From assembly GCF_900115095.1 (NCBI RefSeq), contig NZ_FOVH01000003.1:1-64000 (forward strand): 64,000 bases of DNA, written 5' to 3'. Origin of the DNA: Actinomadura madurae (GTDB taxonomy: Bacteria; Actinomycetota; Actinomycetes; Streptosporangiales; Streptosporangiaceae). The notes beneath the pieces were generated by a model. It was not told the origin of the DNA, ran no database searches, and saw only the letters and a program-made list of their open reading frames with translations. Position numbers and translations under genes: made by a program. This document shows positions 26,077 to 33,661 of the stretch, in pieces. Each line of letters starts with the position of its first letter. Position 1 is the first letter of the stretch.

Positions 26077-26230
26077 CCTCCTCTCCTGCCTATAGGCGGG
26101 GGAGCCCACGGGTCGCCCCGTGGGTTTCCTGCTTCGTCGCCGACTGCCCCGTCCGGGAGGGCTCCCGTTGAGGTCTTACAACGGCTCCACAGGCCGACAC
26201 CGCCAGCCCGGCGGCCAGAATGTTGCGCGC
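26077..26230 (-). ncRNA. Candidate omega RNA at the TnpB 3' end
   Basis: TnpB nucleases use a guide RNA made from the 3' end of their own gene and the right end of the element. Here the minus-strand 3' end holds a perfect hairpin CCCACGGG-GCGA-CCCGTGGG (26105-26124) and the terminal hairpin (26085-26100), then the element edge. The guide would be the bases beyond about 26076, that is the end of the permease 1 gene. The 5' limit is a guess. Confidence 0.4.
26079..26102. repeat. Right-end hairpin of the TnpB element
   Basis: CCTGCCT-AT-AGGCGGG (26085-26100) preceded by TCCTCT. Direct repeat of 27406-27429. Confidence 0.7.
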
Positions 26231-27298
26231 GGCGTTGACGTCCCGGTCATGCCGGGCGCCGCAGCTGCATTTCCACTCCCTGGTGTTGAGGGGCAGCTTC
26301 TCGGTGGTGGCACCGCACAGCGAGCACGTCTTGGAGGAGGGGAACCACCGGTCGATCACGACGAGTTCACGGCCGTACCAGTCGGCCTTGTACTCCAGCA
26401 TCGTCCGCAACTGGCGCCACGCCGCATCCGAGATCGCGCGGGCCAGCGAGTGGTTTTGTGCCATGTTGCGGACGTTCAGGTCCTCGATCACGACCGTTTG
26501 GTTCTCGCGGACGAGTCGAGTCGACAGTTTGTGCAGGAAGTCCCTCCTGCGGTCGGTGATCCGCGCGTGGATCCGGGCGACCTTCCGCTTGGCCTTGTCC
26601 CGGTTCGCCGACCCCTTCGCCTTGCGTGCCAGCTCCCTATGGGCTTTGGCGAGGTGTTCCCGGTCGCGGCGTTCATGCCGGGGGTTGGTCACCTTCTCGC
26701 CACTGGACAGAGTCACCAGCGAAGTGACCCCCGCGTCGACCCCCACTGCCTGGTCCACGGGGTCAAGTCGCCGGATGGTGTCGTTGCAGAGGATCGACAC
26801 GAACCATCGCCCGGCCGCGTCCCTGGACACTGTCACCGTGGATGGCTCCGCCCCCTCCGGAAGGGGACGCGACCACACGATGTCCAGCGGTCCGGGCATC
26901 TTCGCCAGCGTCAGCTCACCGTCCCGCCAGCGGAACGCCGACTGGGTGTACTCCGCGCTGTGCCGGGACTTCTTGCGCGACTTGAAACGCGGATACTTCG
27001 CGCGCTTATCGAAGAACGCGGCGAACGCGGCCTGCAAGTGCCGCAGTGCCTGCTGCAGCGGCACCGACGACACCTCACCCAGGAACCCCAGCTCCTGGGT
27101 CTTCTTCCATTCCGTCAGCCACGCCGAGGTGTCAACGTAGGAGGCGCGGCGCCGCTCGGTGTACCAGGCATGGGTGCGTTGCGCCAGCGCCCGGTTGTAG
27201 ACGAGGCGGACACAGCCGAACGTGCGCGACAGCTCCGCTGCCTGCTCATCGGTGGGTTGGAAACGGTACTTGAACGCCCGCTTCACCTGCCTCGCCAT
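26090..27298 (-). CDS. tnpB: TnpB, RNA-guided RuvC-type nuclease
   Basis: A 402-residue TnpB of the OrfB/IS605 family, the compact ancestor group of Cas12. N-terminal KRAFKYRFQPTDEQAAELSR and VRLVYNRALAQR match the family. The RuvC triad is complete: Asp188 (VGVDAGV), Glu272 (VIEDLNVRNM) and Asp353 (DRDVNAARNIL). The zinc ribbon is also complete: Cys325/Cys328 (TCSLCG) and Cys344/Cys346 (KCSCG). It should therefore be a competent nuclease and not a dead repressor derivative. The upstream 140 bp is locally AT-rich and probably holds its promoter. It lies antisense to the host operon. Confidence 0.93.
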   Translation of the reverse strand: MARQVKRAFKYRFQPTDEQAAELSRTFGCVRLVYNRALAQRTHAWYTERRRASYVDTSAWLTEWKKTQELGFLGEVSSVPLQQALRHLQAAFAAFFDKRAKYPRFKSRKKSRHSAEYTQSAFRWRDGELTLAKMPGPLDIVWSRPLPEGAEPSTVTVSRDAAGRWFVSILCNDTIRRLDPVDQAVGVDAGVTSLVTLSSGEKVTNPRHERRDREHLAKAHRELARKAKGSANRDKAKRKVARIHARITDRRRDFLHKLSTRLVRENQTVVIEDLNVRNMAQNHSLARAISDAAWRQLRTMLEYKADWYGRELVVIDRWFPSSKTCSLCGATTEKLPLNTREWKCSCGARHDRDVNAARNILAAGLAVSACGAVVRPQREPSRTGQSATKQETHGATRGLPRL

Positions 27299-27405
27299 GG
27301 CTCACATTTTATTGCAAGATCAATTAAGTATCGCTCCTTTGTCGTGGACGGCGGTTCGCCGTGCAGCGAAGCGCCTGCCCCTGTCGTGCTCCGCAGGGGT
27401 TCCAT

Positions 27406-27429
27406 TCCTCTCCCGCCTAAAGGCGGGGG
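27406..27429. repeat. Left-end hairpin of the TnpB element
   Basis: CCCGCCT-AA-AGGCGGG (27412-27427) preceded by TCCTCT; same orientation as the copy at 26079-26102. Confidence 0.7.
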
Positions 27430-27447
27430 TCTCCTCGGAGGTATGTG

Positions 27448-28806
27448 ATGAGCGCCGCGACCGAGACCGTGCAGGTCAAGAAGGCCGCGAACGGCAAGCG
27501 CCGGCTGCGCTGGCCGCACTACCTGCTGATCTCCTCCGGGCTGCTGGTGCTGCTGTCGCTGGTCCGGGTGATCGACGACGCCGACCCGGTGACGTCCAGC
27601 GGGACGGTCAGCGCCGCGCTCCGCCTCGCCGTGCCGATCTTCCTCGCCGGGCTCGGCGGGCTGTGGTCGGAGCGGTCTGGCGTGATCAACATCGGCCTTG
27701 AGGGCATGATGATCCTCGGGACGTGGACGGGCGCGTGGGCCGGCTACCAATGGGGGCCGTGGATCGGCGTCCTCGCCGGGATCATCGGCGGCGCGCTCGG
27801 CGGCCTGCTGCACGCGATCGCGACCGTGTCGTTCGGCGTCGACCACATCGTGTCCGGCGTCGCGATCAACATCCTCGGGCTCGGCCTCACCCAGTTCCTC
27901 GCCGGGCTGATCTTCGACAAGGGGGAGGCGAAGGCGCTCGGCGGCGGGCCCCGGCAGTCGCCGCCGGTCGACTCGATCCAGACGCTGACGCTGCCGGTGC
28001 TGTCCGGCGGCAGGATCGGCGGCTGGCAGAGCCCCGACTGGCTCGGCTCGCTGGAGGACCGGCACTGGTTCCTGCTGTCGGACCTCGCGGGCATCCTGCG
28101 CGGCCTGACCAGCGACATGTCGCTGCTGACGCTGGTGTCGCTGCTGCTCGTCCCGCTGACGTTCCTGGTGCTGTGGCGGACGCCGTTCGGGCTCCGGGTC
28201 CGGTCGTGCGGCGAGGACCCGTACGCCGCCGAGTCGCTCGGCGTGCAGGTGTACCGGATGAAGTACGCGGCCGTGATGATCTCGGGCGGGTTCGCCGGCC
28301 TGGGCGGCGCGTTCCTGGTCACCGTGGCGGCCCCGTTCTACCAGGACGGCCAGACCAACGGGCGCGGGTTCATCGGCCTCGCCGCCATGATCTTCGGCAA
28401 CTGGCGCCCCGGCGGGCTCACCGCGGGCTCGCTGCTGTTCGGCTACACCGACGCGATGAACGTGCGCGGCGGCGGGCAGGCCGTCCACGCGCTGCTGCTG
28501 TTCGTGGCGATCCTGCTGATCGGCGTCGCGGTATGGCAGGCGCTCCGGGCGGGCCGGCTGCGCCCGCAGGCGGCGACGGACGTGGCGCAGCGCCGCGACA
28601 TGCGCAACGCCTACATCGGCTCCGCGCTGTCGCTGGTCGCCGCGGTCGCGCTGCTCGCCTGGTTCCTGCTGAGCGACATCGTCCCGGGCGAGCTGGTCTC
28701 GTTCACGCCGCACCTGACGACGCTGCTCGTCCTGGCCCTGGCCAGCCAGCGGCTCCGCATGCCCGCCGCCAACGGGTTCCGGTACCGCCGCGGTGAGGCA
28801 CGTTGA
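27448..28806 (+). CDS. ABC transporter permease 2 (nucleoside importer)
   Basis: A 452-residue integral membrane protein of the BPD_transp_2 type, partner of permease 1. Family segments: SGVINIGLEGMMILGTWTGA, VDHIVSGVAINILGLGLTQF, ESLGVQVYRMKYAAVMISGG and NWRPGGLTAGSLLFGYTDAM. About 9-10 helices, with an extra C-terminal pair beyond residue 390. The ATG at 27448 has CGGAGG 6 nt upstream, just outside the TnpB element, so the ribosome site survived. Transcription now has to cross the 1.36-kb element or start within it. A GC hairpin repeat follows the stop codon at once. Confidence 0.9.
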   Translation: MSAATETVQVKKAANGKRRLRWPHYLLISSGLLVLLSLVRVIDDADPVTSSGTVSAALRLAVPIFLAGLGGLWSERSGVINIGLEGMMILGTWTGAWAGYQWGPWIGVLAGIIGGALGGLLHAIATVSFGVDHIVSGVAINILGLGLTQFLAGLIFDKGEAKALGGGPRQSPPVDSIQTLTLPVLSGGRIGGWQSPDWLGSLEDRHWFLLSDLAGILRGLTSDMSLLTLVSLLLVPLTFLVLWRTPFGLRVRSCGEDPYAAESLGVQVYRMKYAAVMISGGFAGLGGAFLVTVAAPFYQDGQTNGRGFIGLAAMIFGNWRPGGLTAGSLLFGYTDAMNVRGGGQAVHALLLFVAILLIGVAVWQALRAGRLRPQAATDVAQRRDMRNAYIGSALSLVAAVALLAWFLLSDIVPGELVSFTPHLTTLLVLALASQRLRMPAANGFRYRRGEAR

Positions 28807-28836
28807 CCGGGGGGTCTGGGGGGTCGTCCCCCCAGA
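28807..28836 (+). repeat. Dispersed GC hairpin repeat, copy 2 (after permease 2)
   Basis: CCGGGGGGT, then CTGGGGGG (28816-28823), loop TCGT, CCCCCCAG (28828-28835). It starts on the base after the permease stop codon. It may act as a terminator or mRNA stabiliser here. Same element as 9420-9448 in the opposite orientation. Confidence 0.7.
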
Positions 28837-28858
28837 AAGGTGAGGCACGATAACCCGT

Positions 28859-29263
28859 ATGAGTGTCGACTGGCCCGTCCTGCGCGATGCCGCGCGGGAG
28901 GCGATGACGCGTGCGTACTGCCCGTACTCCGGTTTCCCGGTCGGCGCCGCCGCCCTGGTGGACGACGGCCGGGTCATCACCGGCTGCAACATCGAGAACG
29001 CCTCGTACGGGGTCGGCCTGTGCGCGGAGTGCTCGCTCGTGTCGGCGCTGCACGGCCCGGGGAAGGCGGACCGGCCCCGGTTGGTCGCCGTGGCGGTCGT
29101 CGACCGGCACGGCGACCCGCTGATGCCGTGCGGGCGCTGCCGTCAGCTGCTGTGGGAGCACGGCGGCGCCGCGATGCTGCTGGAGACGACCCGCGGCATC
29201 CTGCCCATGTCGGACGTCCTGCCGGACGCGTTCGGCCCCGACGACCTTGTTGAGCGAGCCTGA
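28859..29263 (+). CDS. cdd: Cytidine deaminase
   Basis: Deaminates cytidine and deoxycytidine to uridine and deoxyuridine. 134 residues, the size of the homotetrameric enzymes. Zinc and catalytic residues: C55-A-E57-C58 (Glu57 is the proton shuttle) and PCGRC (90-94); PYSGFPVGAA near 22-31 is the usual N-terminal signature. An AAAGGTGAGG site lies 13 nt upstream, rather far. It follows the nucleoside importer and overlaps or abuts deoA, which fits uptake then salvage of pyrimidine nucleosides. Confidence 0.96.
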   Translation: MSVDWPVLRDAAREAMTRAYCPYSGFPVGAAALVDDGRVITGCNIENASYGVGLCAECSLVSALHGPGKADRPRLVAVAVVDRHGDPLMPCGRCRQLLWEHGGAAMLLETTRGILPMSDVLPDAFGPDDLVERA

Positions 29264-29273
29264 GAGGACGGCC

Positions 29274-30548
29274 GTGGACGCCATCGATGTCATCCGCGCC
29301 AAGCGGGACGGCGGGACGCTGACCCCCGAGCAGATCGACTGGGCGGTCGACGCCTACACGCGGGGCGCGATCGCCGAGGAGCAGATGTCGGCGCTGGCGA
29401 TGGCGATCCTGCTGAACGGGATGTCCCGGCCCGAGGTGGCCCGCTGGACCGAGGCGATGATCCGGTCCGGGGAGCGGATGGACTGGTCCGCGCTGGACCG
29501 GCCGACCACCGACAAGCACTCCACCGGCGGCGTCGGCGACAAGATCACCCTGCCGCTGGCGCCGGTGGTGGCGGCGTGCGGGGCGGCCGTCCCGCAGCTG
29601 TCGGGGCGCGGCCTCGGCCACACCGGAGGGACGCTCGACAAGCTGGAGTCGATCCCGGGGTGGCGGGCGTCGCTGTCGAACGCCGAGATGCTGGACGTGC
29701 TGCGCTCGGCGGGCGCGGTGGTCTGCGCGGCGGGGAGCGGGCTCGCGCCCGCCGACCGCAAGCTCTACGCGCTCCGGGACGTGACCGGGACGGTCGAGTC
29801 GATCCCGCTGATCGCGTCCTCGATCATGTCCAAGAAGATCGCCGAGGGCACGGGCGCGCTGGTGCTGGACGTGAAGGTCGGCTCGGGCGCGTTCATGAAG
29901 ACGGCCGCGGACGCCCGCGAGCTGGCCGAGACGATGGTCGCGATCGGCACCGACCACGGCCTGCGCACGGTGGCGCTGCTCACCGCGATGGACCGTCCGC
30001 TTGGCAACGCCGTCGGCAACGCGGTCGAGGTCGCCGAGTCCGTCGAGGTGCTCGCCGGGGGAGGGCCGTCCGACGTGGTCGAGCTGACCCTGACACTGGC
30101 GCGGGAGATGCTGGAGGCCGCCGGGCTCTCGGGCAAGGACCCGGCCGACGCGCTGCGGGACGGCTCGGCCATGGACGTCTGGCGGCGCATGATCACCGCG
30201 CAGGGCGGGGACCCGGACGCGCCGCTGCCGTCCGCCCGCGAGACCCACGTGGTCAACGCCCCGTCCTCCGGGGTGCTCACGCGGCTGGACGCCTACGGGG
30301 TCGGGGTCGCGGCGTGGCGCCTCGGCGCCGGCCGGGCCCGCAAGGAGGACCCGGTGTCGTTCGGCGCGGGCGTCGTCTGCCACGCCAAGCCGGGCGACGC
30401 GGTCAAGGAGGGGCGGCCGCTGCTGACCCTGCACACCGACGACGAGACCAGAATCAGCCGCGCCCTGGAATCCCTGGAGGGCGCCTACGAGATCGCCGAG
30501 GTGGGGGAGCCGTCCCTGCACCCCCTGGTCATCGACCGGGTCTCCTGA
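29274..30548 (+). CDS. deoA: Thymidine (pyrimidine-nucleoside) phosphorylase
   Basis: Phosphorolysis of thymidine or deoxyuridine (possibly uridine) to base and (deoxy)ribose-1-phosphate. 424 residues from a GTG with GAGAGGA 4 nt upstream. Landmarks: the phosphate loop DKHSTGGVGDK (about 82-92), the signature SGRGLGHTGGTLDKLESIPG (about 112-131), and KKIAEGTGALVLDVKVGSGAF. The C-terminal alpha/beta domain is complete. Third catabolic step after import and deamination. It ends 4 bp from a convergent lipoprotein gene. Confidence 0.95.
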   Translation: MDAIDVIRAKRDGGTLTPEQIDWAVDAYTRGAIAEEQMSALAMAILLNGMSRPEVARWTEAMIRSGERMDWSALDRPTTDKHSTGGVGDKITLPLAPVVAACGAAVPQLSGRGLGHTGGTLDKLESIPGWRASLSNAEMLDVLRSAGAVVCAAGSGLAPADRKLYALRDVTGTVESIPLIASSIMSKKIAEGTGALVLDVKVGSGAFMKTAADARELAETMVAIGTDHGLRTVALLTAMDRPLGNAVGNAVEVAESVEVLAGGGPSDVVELTLTLAREMLEAAGLSGKDPADALRDGSAMDVWRRMITAQGGDPDAPLPSARETHVVNAPSSGVLTRLDAYGVGVAAWRLGAGRARKEDPVSFGAGVVCHAKPGDAVKEGRPLLTLHTDDETRISRALESLEGAYEIAEVGEPSLHPLVIDRVS

Positions 30549-30552
30549 CGGA

Positions 30553-31326
30553 TCAGCTCCCGTACCTTGCGAAGCACCTCAGCGACGGGTCGTCGTCCTT
30601 GGTGCCCCGCTCGTCGCACTTTCCGCCTATCCCGACGGTGGGAGAGACCTCGTAGCCGTCCGGGTCGGCATCGAGCTTGCCGTCCGGGTTCTTCGGCGTC
30701 CGCTCGGCCGTCCGCACCCACATGACCGTCGTCGACGACCATTCAGGCGACATGGCGAAGTTGCTGAGCGAGGTCTTCGCGTCGTTCATGTCCTGCCCGT
30801 CGTAGCAGGTGACCGCGCGGTCCCAGTATTGGTTCTCATTGCCATCGCTGAAGGAGACCGGCATCTTCTGTTCCTGCGGCCAGGAGAATCCGCCGGTCTC
30901 CGGAAATTCCATGCTGACGTCCGCCGTAGCGACGTAGTACACCTTTCGGTCGGACGTGGTCGCCCCGCCATTAGAGAGGGTCTCGTTGGACCTGATGATC
31001 GCGTCGCACGGCTCAAGAATGGCGCTGCGTTCCACGATCTGCTGCTTGTGCCAACGGACGGTCATCGTGGCCTTGTAGCCGTCATCGGTGGTGATGTCGA
31101 AGACGGTGGTCTTCATGACCGGCCCGAAAGCCGGCGACGGCGTGGGCGTCGGTGTCGGCGTCTCGCTCGCGACGGCCTCCGCCGCGGCGGAGGCCGTCGA
31201 GGCGGCAGCGTCCGGCTCGTCCGCACCCGACCCGCATCCGGTGAGTAGGAGCGGTGCCGCCGAGCAGAGGGCCACCAATCCTCCGCGCCAGGTCGACATC
31301 CGTCCGAAAATCCGATCCCCACCCAT
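30553..31326 (-). CDS. Secreted lipoprotein of unknown function
   Basis: A 257-residue lipoprotein: signal peptide with lipobox LLLTGC (Cys about 31), an Ala/Glu/Ser then Thr-Pro repeat linker (TPTPTPTPSP), and a mainly beta C-terminal domain with four cysteines that could form disulfides. No family is recognised; a beta-sandwich surface protein is the best description. The ATG at 31326 has GGGGGAT 6 nt upstream. Convergent with deoA and without other partners. Codon use is slightly less GC-rich than its neighbours, so a more recent arrival is possible. Confidence 0.75.
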   Translation of the reverse strand: MGGDRIFGRMSTWRGGLVALCSAAPLLLTGCGSGADEPDAAASTASAAAEAVASETPTPTPTPSPAFGPVMKTTVFDITTDDGYKATMTVRWHKQQIVERSAILEPCDAIIRSNETLSNGGATTSDRKVYYVATADVSMEFPETGGFSWPQEQKMPVSFSDGNENQYWDRAVTCYDGQDMNDAKTSLSNFAMSPEWSSTTVMWVRTAERTPKNPDGKLDADPDGYEVSPTVGIGGKCDERGTKDDDPSLRCFARYGS

Positions 31327-31585
31327 GCGAATCCCCCGTGCCGCCGTCTACGCCCCGTCCCTGAGAACAGACGCCGGTAAACAAACGACTGTCCCCAGAA
31401 ATGCAATATTCGCACAGCTGACTGTGTGTACTCCACGGGGTGCGCGCCGTTTCACTGACCGTCTCTGGACGGCGTTTGCAGTGTTTCCCCGGTGCCCGAA
31501 ACGACAACTTTCCGCTTCGACGGTCGCCTATGGTCAAACCCGCTGAGCGACCGGCCCCGCCGCCCCGGCGGCGGGGCCGCCACCC

Positions 31586-31690
31586 TCACCGGCTCCCGCT
31601 GAGGTAGCCGAAGAACCATCCGGCCACCATGCAGGAGCCGCCGAACACAAAGAGTTGCAGCGTCACCGAGCCGACCCAGGCGGTGCTCAC
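31586..31690 (-). CDS. 34-residue single-span membrane peptide
   Basis: A short frame coding 34 residues, starting VSTAWVGSVTLQLFVFG and ending GWFFGYLSGSR: one hydrophobic helix with a Gly/Ser/Arg tail. Its GTG overlaps the stop codon of the upstream gene as GTGA, the same coupling seen in other operons of this window, which is the main evidence that it is real. It is the last gene of a three-gene minus-strand cassette. Function unknown; too short for automated calling. Confidence 0.5.
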   Translation of the reverse strand: MSTAWVGSVTLQLFVFGGSCMVAGWFFGYLSGSR

Positions 31691-31989
31691 GCGACCCCCA
31701 GCTCACGGACAAGCCGACCGACGACGCTCTGGACGTTCCCCACCGGCGCGATCGGGCGCCCGTCCGACCAGGTGAACCACCACCCGGACCGGACGTAGTC
31801 GCACCCGATCTCGACCGTCCGCCGAGGCCCGCCTACCCGGACGACGCTCACCCACGCGACGCCCCGCCGCTCCACGACCCCGCCCGCCAGCTCCGGCCGC
31901 AACTCCACGGCGGCCCGCAGCGCGTCGAGGTGGGTTCGCCGGTCGTTGCGCGTCGCAGGCAGGACGCCGGTGTGGTCTCCCGAAGACAT
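31687..31989 (-). CDS. Small protein of unknown function (100 residues)
   Basis: Starts MSSGDHTGVLPATRNDRR at an ATG with GAGGAGG 6 nt upstream. Alternating strands and Trp-rich segment (YVRSGWWFTWSDGRPIAPV) suggest a small alpha/beta fold. No family is recognised. The stop overlaps the start of a 34-residue membrane peptide, and a 75-residue gene lies 65 bp upstream on the same strand. This cassette faces an XRE/DUF5753 and DUF397 cluster, a type of locus common in actinomycetes. Confidence 0.7.
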   Translation of the reverse strand: MSSGDHTGVLPATRNDRRTHLDALRAAVELRPELAGGVVERRGVAWVSVVRVGGPRRTVEIGCDYVRSGWWFTWSDGRPIAPVGNVQSVVGRLVRELGVA

Positions 31990-32054
31990 GTGTTCCTCCT
32001 CTGAATATGACGGCGCGGCCTGGGGGGACAGCCGCGCCGCGCTCGAAGGCGGCG

Positions 32055-32282
32055 TCAGAGCTTCCGGACCTGCGCTTCCTCGGCCTGCCGCAGCAGCGCC
32101 TTCCGCAGCAGGGGCGCACTGGGGAACATCAGCGTCGGCTCGACGCCGGCCCGGGGGTCGTGCAGGCTGGCGACCCATTCGCCCAGCCGGCCGTCCCGCT
32201 TCACGGCCCGCCAGATCCGCCACCCGCCGAAGTCGTCCCGCAGCCGCCCCAGCTCCCGCTCGTTCCGCTCGCGCGCATCCAT
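32055..32282 (-). CDS. Small charged protein of unknown function (75 residues)
   Basis: Begins MDARERNERELGRLRDDFGG; rich in Arg, Asp, Glu, with WRIWRAVKRDGRLGEWVASL in the middle and a helical end (LLRKALLRQAEEAQVRKL). ATG at 32282 has AGAGG 6 nt upstream; a GTG at 32303 is the alternative. First gene of the three-gene minus-strand cassette, divergent from the XRE gene. No recognised domain. Confidence 0.65.
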   Translation of the reverse strand: MDARERNERELGRLRDDFGGWRIWRAVKRDGRLGEWVASLHDPRAGVEPTLMFPSAPLLRKALLRQAEEAQVRKL

Positions 32283-32316
32283 GAGGAACCTCTGATCACT
32301 CACCCGACCGATTTCG

Positions 32317-32331
32317 TGTGACCAGCCTCAC
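32317..32331. promoter_or_regulatory. Crp-like palindrome in the divergent region
   Basis: TGTGACCAGCCTCAC fits the Crp pattern TGTGA-N6-TCAC. It lies between the small-protein cassette and the XRE gene, about 25 bp before a TACTCT hexamer (32342-32347) that may be the -10 of the XRE gene. A second such site is at 45678. Confidence 0.45.
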
Positions 32332-32409
32332 GGAATCGCATTACTCTGAGCTACGGATCGAACACAACAACGCACCAACCATGATCGCCCCCGAAACGAG
32401 GAAGGGCCC

Positions 32410-33240
32410 ATGACCGTCGAGCCGGGCACTCACACTCGTGACCCCCTGATCCGCACCTTCGGCCTGGTCCTGCGTGGCTATCGCGAAGCGGCGGGGTTGT
32501 CGCGACCCCAACTGGCTGACGCACTCGGCTGCACATACGCATGGATCGAGAAGATGGAGACCGGCACCAAGCCGTCCATCGCCTCCGCGATCGATCTGGA
32601 CACGTACTTCAAGATCCCGACCAAGCCCTTCGAGGACATGGCGAGACAGATCGAACGGATGGGAAAATGCCTGGCCTTCCCGCCGGGCTTCCCCGAATTC
32701 GTGGCACACGAGGCGAAGGCGACCTCGATCTACGGCTTCGAGGCCCAGGTGATCCCGGGCCTCCTCCAGCGAGAGGCGTACGCCCGAGCGATCATGGACG
32801 CCGGGCAAGTGCCGGACGAACTGGACGCGCTCGTCGCGGCTCGGATGGCCAGGCAAGCAATCCTTGTGAAGCCCAAGCCTCCCCGCATGTGGTTCGTCGT
32901 CGACGAGTCGGCCCTGCATCGTCCCGCCGGAGGCCTGGAGGTGTTTCGCGAGCAACTGTCCTACCTGGCTCAGGTGATGTCCAATGCATCCAACGTGCAG
33001 GTCCGGATACTGCCCTTTGACTCGGTGACTTGGGCGGCTCTCGACGGTTCCTTCAAGATTCTTGAGATGCCGGACGGTCGCAAGGTCGCTTACCAGGAGT
33101 CCGCTGGTTCGGGACAATTGATCCACGATCCAGATAGAGTCGAGGCGACTTCGACACGTTTCAATCTCGTCATGGGCGAGGCGTTGCCCGCGGCGGCGTC
33201 GCTGAAGCGGGTGACCCAGGCCCTGGAGGACTACGAATGA
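32410..33240 (+). CDS. XRE-type helix-turn-helix regulator with DUF5753
   Basis: A 276-residue regulator of the actinomycete WhiJ-like group. Helix-turn-helix at about 19-60 (GLSRPQLADALGCTYAWIEK), then the DUF5753 domain (VIPGLLQREAYARAIMD, FVVDESALHRPAGG, VQVRILPFDS) which occupies the rest. An AGGAAGGG site precedes the ATG. The stop overlaps the first DUF397 gene by 4 nt (ATGA). In Streptomyces such regulators, with DUF397 and small partners, influence development and antibiotic production; the partner proteins probably modulate DNA binding (family knowledge, not shown here). Confidence 0.92.
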   Translation: MTVEPGTHTRDPLIRTFGLVLRGYREAAGLSRPQLADALGCTYAWIEKMETGTKPSIASAIDLDTYFKIPTKPFEDMARQIERMGKCLAFPPGFPEFVAHEAKATSIYGFEAQVIPGLLQREAYARAIMDAGQVPDELDALVAARMARQAILVKPKPPRMWFVVDESALHRPAGGLEVFREQLSYLAQVMSNASNVQVRILPFDSVTWAALDGSFKILEMPDGRKVAYQESAGSGQLIHDPDRVEATSTRFNLVMGEALPAAASLKRVTQALEDYE

Positions 33241-33449
33241 GCCTTCCGGAAGCGTTGCACATGCAGTGGCGCAAGAGCAGTCACAGCGGAGGCCAAGGCG
33301 GTGACTGTGTCGAGGTTGCCGCCTTCGAAACCGGCATCGGCGTGCGGGATTCCAGGGAGCAGGAAGGCCCCAGACTCACGTTCGGTGTGGCGGAGTGGCG
33401 GGTGTTCGCTGAGCGGGTGAAGGCGAGCGAGTTCGACTTGAAGGGGTAG
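33237..33449 (+). CDS. DUF397 protein, copy 1
   Basis: 70 residues with the DUF397 core WRKSSHSGGQGGDCVEVA and VRDSREQEGPRLTFGVAEWR. Coupled to the XRE gene by ATGA overlap. DUF397 proteins are small partners of XRE/DUF5753 regulators. Nearly the same sequence as copy 3 downstream. Confidence 0.92.
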   Translation: MSLPEALHMQWRKSSHSGGQGGDCVEVAAFETGIGVRDSREQEGPRLTFGVAEWRVFAERVKASEFDLKG

Positions 33450-33451
33450 CC

Positions 33452-33661
33452 ATGACCGCGTCCGGTATCCGGTGGCGTAAGAGCGGCCGCAGTGGCCCCC
33501 ACGGCGGCGAGTGTGTAGAGGTCGCGGAGCTCGCCTCGGGGGTCGCCGTGCGTGATTCGAAGGATCCGGATGGGCCGAGGTTGGTAATTGGCGGTGCGGC
33601 GTGGCGCGTCTTCGCTGATCGTGTGAAGTGCAGCGATTACGACCTGGACATGCACGGATGA
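33452..33661 (+). CDS. DUF397 protein, copy 2
   Basis: 69 residues: IRWRKSGRSGPHGGECVEVA and VRDSKDPDGPRLVIGGAAWR. Starts 2 bp after the stop of copy 1 and overlaps copy 3. It differs from copies 1 and 3 in about half of its positions, so it is the older or more specialised paralogue. Confidence 0.92.
   Translation: MTASGIRWRKSGRSGPHGGECVEVAELASGVAVRDSKDPDGPRLVIGGAAWRVFADRVKCSDYDLDMHG

Larger units (their letters stand above)
26077..27436 (-). mobile_element. TnpB-only IS200/IS605-type element inside the nucleoside importer operon
   Basis: The element contains only a TnpB gene, no TnpA, so it is of the IS1341 kind and would need TnpA in trans to move. Both ends carry the same 24-nt subterminal hairpin in direct orientation (26079-26102 and 27406-27429, two mismatches), as IS200/IS605 ends do. 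The end beyond the tnpB 3' side reads GGTCAAG on the minus strand, resembling known right-end cleavage sites of the family (TCAA). Exact boundaries are uncertain by several bases. It splits two permease genes that normally touch. Confidence 0.75.

Noticed and set aside
26090..27298. TnpB as a nuclease-dead repressor (TldR-like) controlling the ABC operon
   Set aside because: Asp188, Glu272 and Asp353 of the RuvC site and the four zinc cysteines are all present, so it looks like an active nuclease.
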